DNA of 64,000 nucleotides from Hydractinia symbiolongicarpus (GCF_029227915.1 NC_079881.1:19939501-20003500); one strand, 5' to 3'. Counted from the stretch's first letter, positions 21,101 through 35,300 are shown. Program-made: numbers and translations. The notes: generated from the letters alone by a model not told the origin.

Positions 21101-23413
21101 AATTATCAATAGACTTGGCTTATAGTGCCTCCTGACCCCTACCACTTTCTGCAAATAGATATCCTTTACTACATCTAATCAGAAATTTTAATGAAGCAGA
21201 ATTGTGTTTCTAGTTAAACCACTCATAACTTTTTTTAAGCTGCTGATTCCTCATCTTTATTGTTGAAAAGTTATAATTGGAATTATTTTTACACACCTTT
21301 AGTCCAGATGCCACCATAGATTTCAACGAGAAATGGAATTTTTGATACTTCACCATTGGTTGTATTCTTGAACAGGTGAGGCAACGATTTAAGGCTAAAT
21401 AAATAGAAAAATAAACATTACATTATATTAAATATAGCATTACTAAATGATAATGCCTTGCTTTAATCGATAAGATAAACAAGCATGCAAGTATTTTTAT
21501 CTTTTCACTGCTATAATTTTAATTTTAATAATTCAAAACAGGAGAACAAATTTATGCAAACATTTTTTTTAGTGAGACAAATTGTTATTATTTTTCTTTC
21601 ACAACAAAAAATATTAACTGTGTCTGTTAAGCAAAAATACATAGAAAAATATGCTTGTCATGACACCCTCTTCCATTGTAGACACAGTAATTGAAGAATT
21701 AAAAATCACACATGTCTATTTCAAACAAAGGACCACCTTTAAATACGTTTTTCACTTCTGTATACGCAATTAATAACACTTGTATCTGAATTTGATTTGG
21801 CTTTTTTTCATTATTTTTATAAAACTTGGAACAAGTATTCAAAAACTAAATTATATTAAAGTTTTTAAAAAAACGACCAGACATTTTTAATTTGTTTAAA
21901 ATATGTGAGATGTCAGATGTCTGGTCGTTTTTTCCATCACTGAAATAGAAAAAGTGCCCACAATCACAGTTATATATCAAAAATTATTTGTCAGATTTAT
22001 TAACTATAAATGTCCTCTTAGTTTATAGTAGATTTTGAAACATTGAGAAATAATGTGATACATACAGGGCCATTCTCATGAAATATCAACTTATGAAATC
22101 TGAAGAATACTAAATCAACGGTATGTCAAAATAAAAAAGCACTCGTTTCCAAGAATAGGAAGAAGTGAGTTATAAGTGTTTTGGCCATTTTTTACCCACA
22201 CTTGACATATTTTTTAAAAAAGCAAAGTTTTTTGAAGGTGGGAGGTCCCTTTTAAGTAATGATTTTCATGATCCTTCCTTATCATTTTTAGCATCGTTAT
22301 TACCACTGTTAAACATTCTCTTTGTATTTTGTCTTTACATTGGCCTATCTAGAATTATAAAATTTATTCAAAATCTTAAAAAATGGCCTGAGACTGAACA
22401 TTCTGAATGGAGGTAAAGATCTCACAAGCACATGATTCTAATGGTAACTTTTCAGTCAAGTGTTGTTATAAAGAGGTGCCCTAACTCAGGTTTGCCTAAA
22501 AATAGAAAAAATGTCTGTACCTCTCATGCCTCCAGTCTTTAATAAAGTCATCCTAAACGATCATACCTGTACACCAATTTGTAATTGCATATATCTGATA
22601 AAATAGAATATGCACAAGTAAAGTATATATACAACAAAGTATCAGGTTCACACACAACATTGGTGATAAACATTCCTGATATATTATTAGATACATGTTC
22701 AAAAGAAAGGCTTCCGAATTTTAAAATCTTGGTAAACATCTTTGTGTGTACCTTGTCAGCCAGGTTAGTACCTTATAGTTTTCTCAGGTGTATACAAGCC
22801 TGTATTTTGTATTTTTGTGGTCCTTAAAATCTCCTAAGCACATGCTTACATATATATACATTATTTGTGCACAGTTGTATTAATTTTGACGTATATATTG
22901 AATATTTACTGAAGAGTGGATTCTACCACCACCATATCAGCTTGTTTTAAATTAGAACTCAAGATTATATAAACACTAGAATAGATAAAGAGCTATTAGC
23001 AAACCATCATTTTCTGTATGCTTTTACATGTGTTCATATTTTTATTAAAACCATTTAAAAGGAGCTATAGTACTTTCCTAATTTTTTCCAAAAATCTGTT
23101 AGCCATTTCTAATGCATATACAAAACATGCACTCCGAACTGATCAAAATTAACTTGTAATATCCGCAGTGGACTTATAGATCTAAATCTCAAGGCTTACC
23201 TCCTGTGAAAAAGCAAGATTGTTTCATACAAAGAAATTGAAAATCTTTTTATTTTGATTATATAATCCCCAGGCCAACTTTAGATTTATAACATAGCAGT
23301 GTTAACATGCTACTAACCACAGTATATACATAGCTACAAAAGTTTGACTTTCTTCACCTAAAGGTTTTACCTGTCAATTTTTCTGATTTTTTCCGTGCAT
23401 GTGCCAGAATCAT
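15120..23413 (-). CDS. COX10: COX10, mitochondrial protohaem IX farnesyltransferase
   Basis: Eight coding exons (23413-23371, 21394-21297, 19895-19751, 17945-17821, 17742-17672, 17590-17499, 17095-16865, 15457-15120) join in phase to 380 residues plus stop. COX10 transfers a farnesyl group to haem B, making haem O for cytochrome c oxidase, as a multispanning inner-membrane UbiA-family enzyme. Signature parts in order: [22 protein letters not shown], the prenyl-diphosphate motif NSFNQ-FIEVPYD split across an intron, [52 protein letters not shown] and a C-terminal run [15 protein letters not shown]. The first exon and its Met ([14 protein letters not shown]) are inferred from phase and donor; the resulting N-terminus is basic and suits a mitochondrial presequence. 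At 380 residues it is somewhat shorter than the human protein, mostly in the poorly conserved N-terminal region. Confidence 0.93.
16239..16394 (+). pseudogene. pogo/Tigger-type transposase N-terminal fragment in a COX10 intron
   Basis: A 51-codon frame starts [18 protein letters not shown] and continues [20 protein letters not shown] before running into poly-Phe and TAA. The pattern (basic start, then a helix-turn-helix with [13 protein letters not shown] and [11 protein letters not shown]) is the psq/CENP-B-type DNA-binding domain of Tigger, Jerky and related transposases. The catalytic DDE part is absent. It lies antisense in the last COX10 intron. Upstream at about 15690-16195 the ends TTCATTCGCCGTAGTCG and, inverted, TAATTCGTCGTAGTCG resemble degenerate terminal inverted repeats of a neighbouring element. 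Confidence 0.55.
17324..17363. repeat. 19-bp perfect hairpin in COX10 intron
   Basis: AATTTTTCTTTTTAATTTT pairs perfectly with its complement at 17345-17363, leaving a two-base loop. It sits beside an AATGACGTCATC motif and near a TTAACCCTAG end at 17157, so it may be the core of a small transposable element. Confidence 0.8.
18480..19200. repeat. Dispersed repeat DNA in COX10 intron
   Basis: 18405-18490 (CTGTTACCTCTATTGTG, AGAGCTTGATAAGCTGATC) matches 31415-31500, and 18950-19020 (CTCTAAACTCCAAAATCTCC, AAAGCACACGATTC) matches 35180-35225. These are interior blocks of the Helitron-like family. A 127-codon plus-strand frame here consists largely of this repeat and is not counted as a gene. Confidence 0.5.
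20125..20176. repeat. Imperfect A/T-rich hairpin in COX10 intron
   Basis: ATAAAGTAACTTTTTTTAA plus TAACAAC pairs with GTTGTTAAAAAAAAATAC plus TTTAT across a three-base loop, with a small gap. It resembles a MITE core but lacks a recognisable target duplication. Confidence 0.6.
20472..20560. repeat. Partial copy of the RBFOX-intron piggyBac-type MITE
   Basis: GTAATTGAATTTTAAGC, GATAGTGGTATTTTG and TTTTGATGACGTCACAG match 8849-8925 with scattered substitutions. The terminal CCCTATT and TTAA are not found nearby, so the copy is truncated. Confidence 0.65.
21868..21933. repeat. 17-bp inverted repeat in COX10 first intron
   Basis: AAAAAACGACCAGACAT at 21868-21884 is perfectly complementary to ATGTCTGGTCGTTTTTT at 21917-21933, with a 32-base loop. 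This is compatible with a small MITE. No coding content. Confidence 0.85.
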
Positions 23414-25016
23414 ATAAAAGCGTAAAACATTGATAATTGCAAGTGCAAGTGCTGGCAGTCAAGACATTCAGCACCTGCCAGTGAAACTCTTTATAAGTTG
23501 AGACGAAGAATTAATAACACCAAACCACACAGCTATTGAAAACAAAGTGACTTCCAATTCCGTTACATAGCAAGCATCAAAATATTTTATATTGCTTTAG
23601 AAAACGCAGATAAGCAGAAGTATAAAGGGAAGTTAACACTTAAAAATGTTACAATACTACCAGACCCATATGCGTTGGTTGACTCGTCTTGGAAAGATGA
23701 CATGAAGCTTTTACCAAACATTTAATGGGACCTGCAACAAAACTAAGAGTCGGAAAACGGCAAACCAACAATTAATTAAGGACGGCCCTACAGTTACACT
23801 ACGTTAGACAAGCTGCAGCGTGATGTGGTTGTTTTGATTTTTCATTTAAAATAATTGACATGAGCACGCATGCACACAAGCAAGAAATTTAAAGAATACA
23901 CAGCAACGGTCAAAGAATTCAAGTGAAAAAAAACACTACTGTTAAAAATAATTAAAACCTGATCTTAAAAAGAGAATGTGATAATTATAACTAATTCTAG
24001 CTCCTTTTAGATTGTTTATTCCTTAAATCTATAAATTAAAGGAAATACTAAATTTTCTTTATGTTGTCCCTTTCTTATTGCCTGTAAAGAAGCGCGCGTA
24101 GCTATATACGGAACTTTATACATGACTTGCAATCTTGATAATTTTTTTGCTTTAATTTTTTTGGCAGGCAAAGTAAAGCAATTCAATCGGCTAATAATTC
24201 TTTTTAGATGTGATTGGTTAAAAAAACTATTTGCCTGCCGAAAAAATGGAAACAAAGCTGATAGCAAGTCATCTACAAACATTGGCAACTCATTTATTAA
24301 ATTTGTATGCTCTATAATACCATTTCTTTACTGATAAAAGGTAAGTATATAAATAGTTTTTTTGCACATACACAAGGATTTTTGTAGGTAGAAAATATAA
24401 ACAACAGACCACAGTAACAAAAAAAATCCATCCCAAAAAAAGGGATATTCTTTTAAAATAAGTGATTTTGTTTAAGAAGAATTGAAGAACAATAGTTAAA
24501 ATTTAATTCTAGTTCCTCTTGGATCTTATGCTACCCAAAACAATGCAATTTTTGCAGACTCAGTTCCACGATTTTCTGGAAATTTCATTTGGTGTGGATT
24601 CTTTTATAATGTACACATTGTGGGGGAAATGCAATTTAGGGTATTTTAGACCTTGGATAGATGTTGGGGTAGCCAGCTAATCTTAGTATTTAAAGCGCAT
24701 ATTGTGTAGCTATATATTACAGATTAAATTTTCTGCAGGCTCTCAGTTCACATATCAAATGTCGCACCCAGTTATGGTACACATGTTTTACATTTAACTT
24801 TCGTTTTTCAACGCGTAGCTCCGCTGCCATATTCAAACTTCGCATAACAATTTACGGACCAGATATGCGATGAAATTGTGTCTTCTGACAGTTACTATGC
24901 GGTGGTTCTCTTTGAAATGCTTACTCTACGTTTCTTGCGTTTTAAAGAGCACGCAATTGAAGTGAGGGTAACAGACTGAAAACAAAAAAACTAAACCAAC
25001 TTTGCGCCTCAGGAAT

Positions 25017-25057
<41 letters not shown>

Positions 25058-28019
25058 AAATAAGGCGCGTGCATGTAATAAATGATTTAATACTTCCCCT
25101 GTAGTAACGTCGAACAGGCGCACCCATTTAAGATGAATTTTTAAATAAGCTGAAAACGCAGCTAGCATGTGCGGACAGTAGTCGATAGAATCCATAAACA
25201 AGAATAAGTGCTATAAAGGGGTAAAGGGTCAGATAAAGGAACTTATAGACCCAACCGACAAACCACATATTTATTTTTGATGCATAACAGCAGCTAAGAT
25301 ATAGATATAATTTATAAAGTGCTCACTCGAAACTGTCTATTGATTTTATTTTAGTTGCTTTGACCACGGTGATTTAGAACCCTCTAGTTAACGTTCAGCG
25401 TGCAAGATTCGTGAATTTGTGAATCGTCCCTTGTTACTATCACTATTATAATTATTACCATCACATAAGGGGGCGTCTGCTTGATCGAACCTGCACGAAA
25501 ATAGAATTGGCATAAGAGCACACAAAACTGCTGCTATGCCCGATCTCACGTTGAGATGAAAAATGGCGTTCAATTTTAAGGGTGGTGTAAGCGTAAGCAC
25601 AAAATTCTTTCCGTCGCATCTTGCTTTTCAGAACATGGCACTGCTGGTAAAAACGAATTGAATTAATTGCAATGGCGAGACATTGGCTCACATTAGTCAT
25701 ATAGGTGAAAATGGTAGCGCTGTGTACAATGTAATACTTTTCCAGCCGTGGGATGGCAGACAGGACCTGATTTGATGGAACTATAAGCTAGTGCGATATT
25801 TAATACCTGACCTAAAATAATGTTTAAGTGCAGACGATGCACGTAATTCTTTTGTTTGTGATTCGAGTCTTTTTTTACTTTCTTTTTAAAAAATATTTAT
25901 TGTAGGATTAACGTTAGGTAATTATTTGTTCAATGTATGTGTTCTCACGTGACGCGTGCAAACGTTTATTTAAATTACTTACATAATTTTTACTGTGAAT
26001 TTTATATCCATCTTTTCATGTCTTGTCTTATATCTTAGGGTATTATTAAATAGCTCTTTGTGTTTTCAGAAACGACACTTACGTTTTCATTTGAACATAA
26101 TGTTTTCTATTGATGTATATATTTCTTTATTTGTGTAATATAGTTTCAAATCTGTGATCTGGTTTTCACACTTGTTCAGAATAATTAAAAAGAAGAAGAA
26201 AGGTTCAAAGTAGAAGAACTTTTTTTTTTCACCTGTCTCTTATTAGTACGCTGTTACAATTAAAAAAAGATTTTGCTTTTATAAAAAGAAGAAAATTCTG
26301 TAGCATGTGGAAAGATTTATAAAGCATGAAGTCAGAATTTATTTTAGGTAATTTTTATTTGTTTATGTTCTTTATAACTTTATAACTATAATTTATTATA
26401 TCATATATTTCTTGAAGAATGATAACAAGTAGAAAAATATGGGGAAAGTTCAACTTATTAGGGTGAAATTCTTTTCGATTATTCGTGTTTCAAAGTTTTA
26501 TGCGTGCGTACCATGTTTCAATGGTAAAAAGTCGTTTCTTTTTTTCTTTTTTTCATTCTTCTGTATCTTCAACAGAATTTACATATTTTGATTGATAAAT
26601 TTTGCTTTCCATCATCTAAGCTTAATAAGTCTACTAAAACTTGTTAATTCAAAACACTAGGTGTTGAGATACCAACAAGGAGAATATCTAAAAACCTTAT
26701 ACAACTTCGTTACTAGCGCACAATTAATTTATTGTTTCCCTCTTTCACTTCAAACTCAGTGTTTTCTATTTATAAATATAACATCATATCCATTGCTATG
26801 GCGATATAAAGTTATTGTACGAACATTTGTAAAGTGTTGTAGACACTAAATATCAAGCCATAACGTAGAATTATTCCAACCTGAACGAGAGTTTTGTGAT
26901 GCATAGATAGAAAATACGTGAGATATTTTATGTTGGGTATTTTGTGACACAATGGTTTGTTTGTAAATCAACCGTTTTAAAGTTAATTTATCGTTTTCAG
27001 GGATCTAATTAGAGTCATGATTTTGATTTAGTGCTATTAGGTAAGAAGGTCTCAGAGTTCCTGAAAAAAATTATGACGATGACGAATCAAAAGCACTTTT
27101 TTAAAATTCTTAAACCTTTTATACTCATGCAAATCTAACACTTATATACTCAGCCAGCTAAGTAGCTGGTTTCTGTTTTATGTTACGAATATCACATCAC
27201 TTAGTTTAGTGTATTATATTCTACATTGCATTCAGCTAGCTAACTATTCCATTTTCATTTTATGTTTTAAGTTAGCTAACTAAAATAGGATGGAAAAGAG
27301 CTGAAAAAATTGAGAAAACTTATGGAAGATATACGCATTAATCTGTTTTTTTTGTTCAGGTAAATAGCTAGGCATGTAATTACGGTCATTTGACTACGAA
27401 AGTTGTCTTTCCAAAATAGCATAATACTCCTGAAAAAAAAAATTTGAAATAAGTGGCCCATCCTGTAGCTACCGAGACGATTACATATATATTATATTTC
27501 AATATTGCTTTACTTGGTCACAGAGTTACTGTAACAATAGATAAACAGACAATAGTGAATCTCACAAACTTCAGTAGACAGCATAATGGATAATGAAATT
27601 TTCCTGCATATGTTTTTAAATATGGCTAGGACAAGGAACTATAATGCCAGTTTTAATCCTTGTTATAAAACATATATTATTTGTGCCAAAAAAAAGAATA
27701 AAAAATTGCTTTTTTTAGTTTTTTTTCGATATTTATACCAGGAAATAAGATATTTTCTGTTAGGGTCCTTTTAACACTCTTGAAAAGTTAGGACCTAAAC
27801 TAGTGCAAAATAAACAAGTGTAAAAATTTCGCATGGAAAAACTTTTTGCGGATTAGCTTCATAATGTCCAAAAGAATAAATATTCATGACTCATAATACA
27901 CGAAACTTACAAAAGTTTTTACTAGTAGAGTAAACACCAAATTTATTTATTTTAAATGGAAAAGGTCATTGAATGCATTAACGATCGACAATTATATAAT
28001 AAAAGATTCTTTCCATGCA
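23414..28019. other. Gene-poor interval upstream of COX10
   Basis: Probably contains the COX10 promoter and 5' UTR near 23414-23900 and unknown DNA beyond. A (TGT)n microsatellite lies at 25018-25053. The interval 25380-25720 is somewhat more GC-rich than its surroundings, but no spliced exon could be supported on either strand. Confidence 0.4.
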
Positions 28020-28710
28020 GTTAACGGAATCTGTACTATCGCAAAATCCTTTTCTCCAATGGTTCTGCTTATGTTTCATTTGATATTGAATCTTAATTCA
28101 CGAATGTACTTTTAAAAGAACTATGGATGGTATCTGTAGCCGTATTTATCGTGAGAAGTTGGTAGCAATCAAATTTTAAAAAAGTCATTAAGAAAATTGA
28201 TTTTCGATAGTTGCACGAAAGCTGTATTTTTGATGTAATGGGTAGTCCGTGAGCAGAGAGAGAGAGAAAGAAAAGGCTCTTTATTGGATCTTGTGTTGGC
28301 TATTCTATTTATGACAGAGTTAGGAGAGTTAGTTACTAATGATTTGATAGTAGATTAAACCGTTAGCTTGTGTGGTATAAGCTTAGAACGTTCTTCTCAT
28401 ATACTTTTGCATGATTTCTTAAACGATTTTGATTCCACTCTATGTTTACTCTTTTCAAGATGTCATTTCTCATTTCCTCGATTCAGAGTTAATGTCCAGA
28501 TGCGATCCTGATTTTCATGAAAGAGCTTAACTCATGTCTTTATGCACATTTCTCTAGTTATCTACCCTGGCAATACCGTACGGCCTGATTACGAAGTTTA
28601 GGCAATCATGAGGTACAAATTTCTTCTCCAACAAATTTATTATCAGAAATCGTATCGATAGAACGTTTTGCGCCTTGGAATGGTTTCCGAGTAAAGTTGA
28701 CGTCAACAGT
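28020..28710 (+). pseudogene. Old Penelope-like reverse transcriptase remnant
   Basis: Frame-broken matches in order: VSFDIES then FTNV (RT motif A region), a short VMGSP (motif B), LAILFMTELGELV, HDFLNDFDSTL, and the thumb block THFSSYLPWQYRTA followed by LSEIVSIERFAPWNGF. These correspond to the order of Penelope-like RTs of a family different from the dimer at 3633. At least four stops or frameshifts are present, so it is inactive. No GIY-YIG part could be traced downstream. Confidence 0.6.
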
Positions 28711-29388
28711 AGTGTTACCTCCCCACTCCCCTCCTTTTCCCGTCAATCAGCGTTAACTTTAGCATAGCCCCTCCTCCCCTCCCGGTAACGGTTGACGTCA
28801 CTTGTGAACAATCCCTAAGTATTCTAATAAATAATTTTTTTGATCGTTTAAATCTAATACAAGATTTCTCGTCATAATAAATTTATGCAGATTTGTTTTT
28901 ATTTTATTCTTTTTCAAATTATCATATGAACTTAGGTTTTCGAATAATAAACGTTTTAGAAAGTTTTAGTTCCCATAAATGATAAATAAACTGGGAGGGT
29001 TTGTTTTTAAGCTAAAACAAAACCATCAGTTTCATTATTAATCGTTTTTTTCAACATGAAGTAATTTATTAATCAAGAAACTCCAGCAACCGTAATAATC
29101 ATGTTAATCTTTATTTTTAGTTGATTGGTTCAAGTTTTACGTAGTATAATATAAACATATAAATTTTTTCAAACCAACATAAAGAAAAGTTGATTTGAAA
29201 CTCAAAATTTGCTTGCAACCTGTAAATGACAGAACGTTCCAGTTTAACTTTTAGTTTTGAATTATTTCTTTGACTTTTAGGGGTCTTTCAGAAGCTCAAA
29301 CGTCAATATTTAAACCTTTCTCTGTTCATACCTGGGGAGTCCTTTTCAAGAGGAATCACTACTGAGTGAACTTTAATTTTTCTTTTAG

Positions 29389-32300
29389 AGGGTTCAAATA
29401 TCATGCCATCTGATTCTGAAGTGACAAGAAGGTTCAGTGTTCTTGTGGTAAGTCATATCTTATTCAACATAATTTCTGTGTGTACCCATGTTTGTTAAAT
29501 TAGAATATACCCTATTCGGTAAGATAAGCTGATTTGATTTGTTTTACATAAAATATGAAATATGAAAAATCTTGTTGCGTGAATACAAGGACAAGGACAA
29601 CGACAACGAAGACAATGACAGCGACGAAAACGAAAACGAAAACGAAAGTGAAAACGAAAGCGAAAATAACAACGACAATAAGGACAGCAACAACAACAAC
29701 AATAATAATATTAATAACAACGCACGCCAACTTACAATTCGTTAATTAATAGTGTAATAAAAATTGCTTTAAAAATTTTTTAAATAATCTTCTAGTATTG
29801 ATTTCACCATGATGAATTTCTTTATTTCTAATTTTTGAAATAAGTTTTATAAATTGTCTTGTTTAAAACAATAATTCGCTATTATGTTAACCTACTTTAT
29901 AAGTTTTAGCCTAAAAATAGACAAGTATTAAAGTTGTTAATTAAATAAAAAGATCTAAACTTTTAACATTTACCACGTAATTTATTAAACTGTAAATTAA
30001 ATACTAAAATCAGTAATTGATCCATAATAATGTCAAAAGTGGCAAAGATAAGCCACAGGCAGCAAGATTTAATCAATTATTTTCATAATTTTAGGAAAGC
30101 CTGAATTTACCAAGTGATATTGTTGAGCCATTGATGAATAAATCACTCATTCACAAAAGAGAACTACTGAAAGGACAAGTAATTTCATTAATTTTTTATT
30201 CTCTTTGCTTATTTATCAATATTATCAATATTATAATATGCTACATTTGTTTGGGAGGCAAATAGGGTTAATCCAAGTAGCGTTAACTTTTTCAAACGCA
30301 AAAGGTTGATTTAACGTGTTCCACAAAGTATCATCGTATCCTCTGTAAGTGAGGTTTTAAGTTACCTATTGTTGATATACAATGGATCCAGGGTAATCCT
30401 TTTCTTTTACCTGATTTATTAAAGAATATTCTGGGTAATCGGCCATTCCGGGCCGTAATGAAAAGGTAATTCAAAGAAATGAGGTAGCTGGAATATAACG
30501 GCATTAATTTTGTAAAAATGGCTACGGAAAGTAGGATTTGAGACTTGTTACTTTGGATATATATAGTGTTTATTTTAAAGTATATCTAACAACAGCTGTC
30601 AATATAATTCTTTTTAAAGAAAGATTGACTGGCTGGCTAGCTAATTGTACGTAAACGTTTTAGCACTAGTTTTCGTGTTTTCATAATTGCTTTAGAACTA
30701 ACTAGCTATAACTAGAGAATTGCTATAATAAACAATATTATGTCCCTTCTAATAGGAAAATTACAGAACAGCAAAAAGCAAAAATGGAAAAGATCCGTCA
30801 TTTAAAATTTGATGCCGTCAGCTGTGATTCGTTCATATAAATAAAAATATTTCAAAAAAAATTGTTAACCTGTGGCATTTTATTGCGAAGAACGTAAGAC
30901 GCTGATAAAGGAAATGTATAGGATCATGTACTTAGATGAACAGGTGAAGAGATATTGGGTTTCAAAGGTTTTTTAATAACGCCATTAAACAGTCGATTCT
31001 GAAACGATAGCGTTAAGCCGGCTTGGAAAATTGGCCTAGTATTAGGTGGTTTGTAGTTCAATTCAGTTCATTTTATTTTGCCAGTAAAAAAATGTGTAAA
31101 ATTAAAAGTAGTAGATTTTAATAGTTACTATTATTAGTAGTAGCCTATACTATGCTGGAGTAAAGCCAGCTATTCTATCGATTTTCAAAATAATTTGGAC
31201 TCATAAGTGCATGTGAGAATAATAACGGCGTTGACGTCATAATGTATTAACATGGAGCTACTTGACAGAAAACAAATGAGACATAAAAATAGCCAGTTTA
31301 CAAACGTCACAGACTGGCGGAAGTAGCCTATTTTTATTTTAGACTAGTCGATAAGCCCGTGGAGAATTCTACTTAGGCGGGAGATCAATGGAACAAATCG
31401 TTGATCATTGTTAATCTGTTATCTCTGTTGTGTAGAGCTTGAAACACTGATCGACAAAATTTATAACATCACGTCTGTTTTGATAACTTGTAACAAGGAT
31501 TTTGAGGTTTATAGATTTTTTGATGACGCACTTCATTGGTACCATTTTGGTTCCGAGTGGTCTCTAGTTACCCACGTGGGAGATGATATCAGTTATTTCC
31601 ACCCCTTTTCCTAAAGGTATTTAGCCTTAAACTTTAAAGTCCAATGTAATGGATTCACTACTCATTATAACGGTATTTATTTCGTTATTTTTGTCTGTGT
31701 GTGCTTTATGATAGTTGTTTCATTTTAATTTATAATATATTATAATTTGTTCTATTTAATTGTACAGTACTTTACTTTTCGAAGAAATTATTTTGTTCTG
31801 CTTCAAAAAAAAAAAAAAAAGAAAGAAAAAAAAAATTATGTCAAACTGATGAACCAACGTCAACAAAGAGCAAATTTGTCGTTAAACAAATGAGGTATAA
31901 AATCATCTTCTTTACAACTGTCACAGACAGACAGGCACACGGAAGTAGCCATTGTACCAGACTAGTCGATACACCCGTTGGAAAAGCTTTTTTCTTCTAT
32001 TTTGGCGAACGGTTAAGAAGATATAAGGATTTCACCAATGTGCAATTTTTCTTATTTAGAAATTAGCTGACCCTATTAAGTGGAAATTGAAACACTGATC
32101 AAAAAAATGTATCCTGTCTTTTTGATGAACGGTTTGATAACGTCATCAACACGACCATATCGAAACAAGTTAACCAAGCTTCAGAAAACAGTCCCATTTT
32201 GGTCCCAGATTACTCATCCTTTGTTTAGCTTTAGAATTAAAAGTGAAATGCAATTCAGTATTCATTAATTAAGTTTTTGACGGCAAACTAATGTATTGAC

Positions 32301-35300
32301 CGCAAAAAATATCTATTTTGACAGCAAGCGAATGAGACATAAACATCCTTTTTGCAAATATCACAGACAGATGGAAGTAGCTTATTATTATATACAGATT
32401 TCTCTAATAGGTTTATTTGTTAAATTAACTATGAGAATACGTATGTACGCCTGATTAGCAATATTGTAAAGGTCTCCAGTAGACACTAGCAAATGGTATC
32501 ATTTTTTACTGTCTCCCCATAACGTTGTTGCATAATTTATGACTTACATTCGTCATTCACTCATTTTTTTTATTTTATTTAACTTTTGTTATGAACTCTT
32601 CGTAAATTTTCACCTGTCTTTTGTTTCGTTTATATCTATTTTATTCTTTTTGTTACTCAAACTGTTCAGCGGGAAAACATGTTTATCAGCTGTTGTAACA
32701 TCTGCTACTGGTCATGACAACATCATGCCTCCCATATCGAATAAGATGAACACTATTTTTAAATATTTTTATTTGATGTATGTTTTTCCTTATTCAGGCC
32801 AGAATATAAAGGGCGATTAGAGTAAAAGTTATGCCTTAAACGATGCCAGAAATAATTTTTGATGACGTCGGCATATTTCTATTAAATTCTAATCCAGAAA
32901 AAAAATGTAGAATTTCAAAAAAGCGAATAGCTATTATATCAAGAAATTTAAAGAGCATCATTATAGCTTTTGAAAATAGAGATGGCAAACCACCAACTCA
33001 ATTGTTTTCCCAACAATAGTTTTAATCTTTCCAGTCAAAAACAATTAAAACACAAACTCATTAAGCTTCAGGGGCATTGGTTGAGCATTCCAATGTTATT
33101 AACAAATTTTCCGCAAGGTAGGGTATTTTGGTCGTTGTACCCCGGCCTTAATAAGGTTAAATTTATAATCTTTGTAGCCGATGATAATTAAAATGCTTTT
33201 TTGTTTTTAAAATATTTGTTCACAACATTAAATTGAGAAAACAATAAAAGCAGAGAAGATTTTTTTGTCACAAACCTTTAAAAAAGAGATCTTTTAAACT
33301 ATATCTCTATGTTTTGCGATTTTATTTTAAAGAACAAAACGTTGTCTATGTTTCGAAGCATGTGAGATTTTGATAAGTTATCAAAAAATTGAAATCGCTA
33401 TCTGCAAATTGCCTTTCAAACTTTTGTATTTCTTTCCTTCTTTGTTTTATATTTGCGATTACAATACAGTTTTCAGAGCAAACACATTGAGTTCTAAAAC
33501 ACAGTTCATTGTTTATCCTTCATCAATATATGTTTTTTACTTGCATGAAACTTTCAACATTATAAACTTTCGCTCAGTGAGTTAATGTTGAGATGAAAAT
33601 TCATTTTTACATATGGAAGTATTACTTTAAATATTGTTTTTAAGTTATCTAGCAGTTTGCATACGCTGAATTCGTATTTTAAAATGAAAAAATGAAATCC
33701 ATTTGGAAGAGTAAAAAAGTAGGTTGTTTTAAACTTTTTTAAGTTTTCAAGTTTTTAATATATCGTATTTAACGTCTAAGTTGTAATGTGAGATCCAACA
33801 TCTTGTTTTGGACGTTATTGACGTCGTAACTTTAATTCTATTTTTTTTATTTTGCATCTACAAAAAAATTTATATGGTTGTGAAGAATAAGACGCTTATT
33901 AGCCATTCAGATCATGTGTTAAATTGATACTAAAAGTATAATAGCATTTCTCAGATGAGAAGATTTTTTTTATTACTGTATAATTGCATGTAATAAAAAT
34001 TCTCCAGGTAAAACACTACACGGATAAAGCAACTTTCCTTGCTTTACAAAGAACTCAAAAATACATCTAGTTAGAGCTACCTCTGCGAAAAAGTGAAATT
34101 ATACAATTCTCAATCAATAATTCTTATGCTAAATACACTTAAGTAGCTACAATTTTTACTAATATAAACTTTGGCAAAAGTTTAAAGTTTATTGATTCAA
34201 TAAGAATAGGCTGTAGGGTGTGGTTTAATGTTAAACTGGCATTTATTTTTGCCAATTTTACGAAGTTTTTATTTGCAAAATAAAATTGCTGAGTGGTTGT
34301 TTGGCTAGACAGGGTAACAACAGGCTGTTTCCTATGTTGTTAATTAGACGCAAGCTGCGACAAAGCTCTTTGGGAAAAAGGTATTGCGCTTATATACGGA
34401 TGTGCGACATCTTTTTTTACAATCAATTTTTGAACTTTCACGGGAACTTATTTTGAAAAGTAAAAAAAATGCTGGTTGGTTGTTTTTGCTATCACAGGGT
34501 AACAGCAGGCCTAATTTAGCTAAAGTTGCGGAAAGTTTTGTTTTGAAAAATATAGGACAATTGAAATGCAGCATTGCAGTGAGCGCTTCAGAGTATTTCC
34601 CTCATACCGTTACTAAGTGCTACACTTGAATTTTCGGCACAACTTGCCTTGATTTATTTATTACTTACTCGCTCTATTTTGCGTTTCACACTTAATTTCT
34701 TGCGACCTAACACGTTTCGACGCCGGGTCCTCCGGATAATGTATTATTAATTATCTAAATCTATCTGTTTGTCCATAAAAACGTCGTGCTACAGAAACAT
34801 GAAACGCAAAGTATAAAGATAAACTCGTGGACTTAGGCTTTTATCCACGGGCTACCGACTAGTCTATTATACCAATAAAATACCAACGTATGTCTGTCTG
34901 TAAGTTTTGCAAAGTGGATTATATCTTTATATTTTTCTTCAACAAAGTCTATAAAACATCACCTATCCCATTGTTCTGTAATTTACCAAACCTTGACGTT
35001 ATAACCAACATATTGGAGTCAAAGGAAAGTATATTAAGATTAGTGAAGCCATTGCATTGCACTTTAAGTTTAACGCTAAATACCTTGAAAATGGATAGAA
35101 ATAACCTAAAATAGTTTCCTAAAATTAAAACCTGCTTGTTTGAGAATAGACGGATTGATAACGCCATTAAAAAACCTTTAAACTCCAATATCTCCTCAAC
35201 TGTGCGTCGAAAACACACGATCCTACATTTTCTTGACTACACAATAGAGGCAAAGGAAAAACAAATGCCTTTACGAAATTAAATTACAATTTTTTTCTAT

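Noticed and set aside
29512-29749. Val-rich and Thr/Lys-rich frames on opposite strands
   Set aside because: Translations of a simple-sequence tract in the first formin intron.
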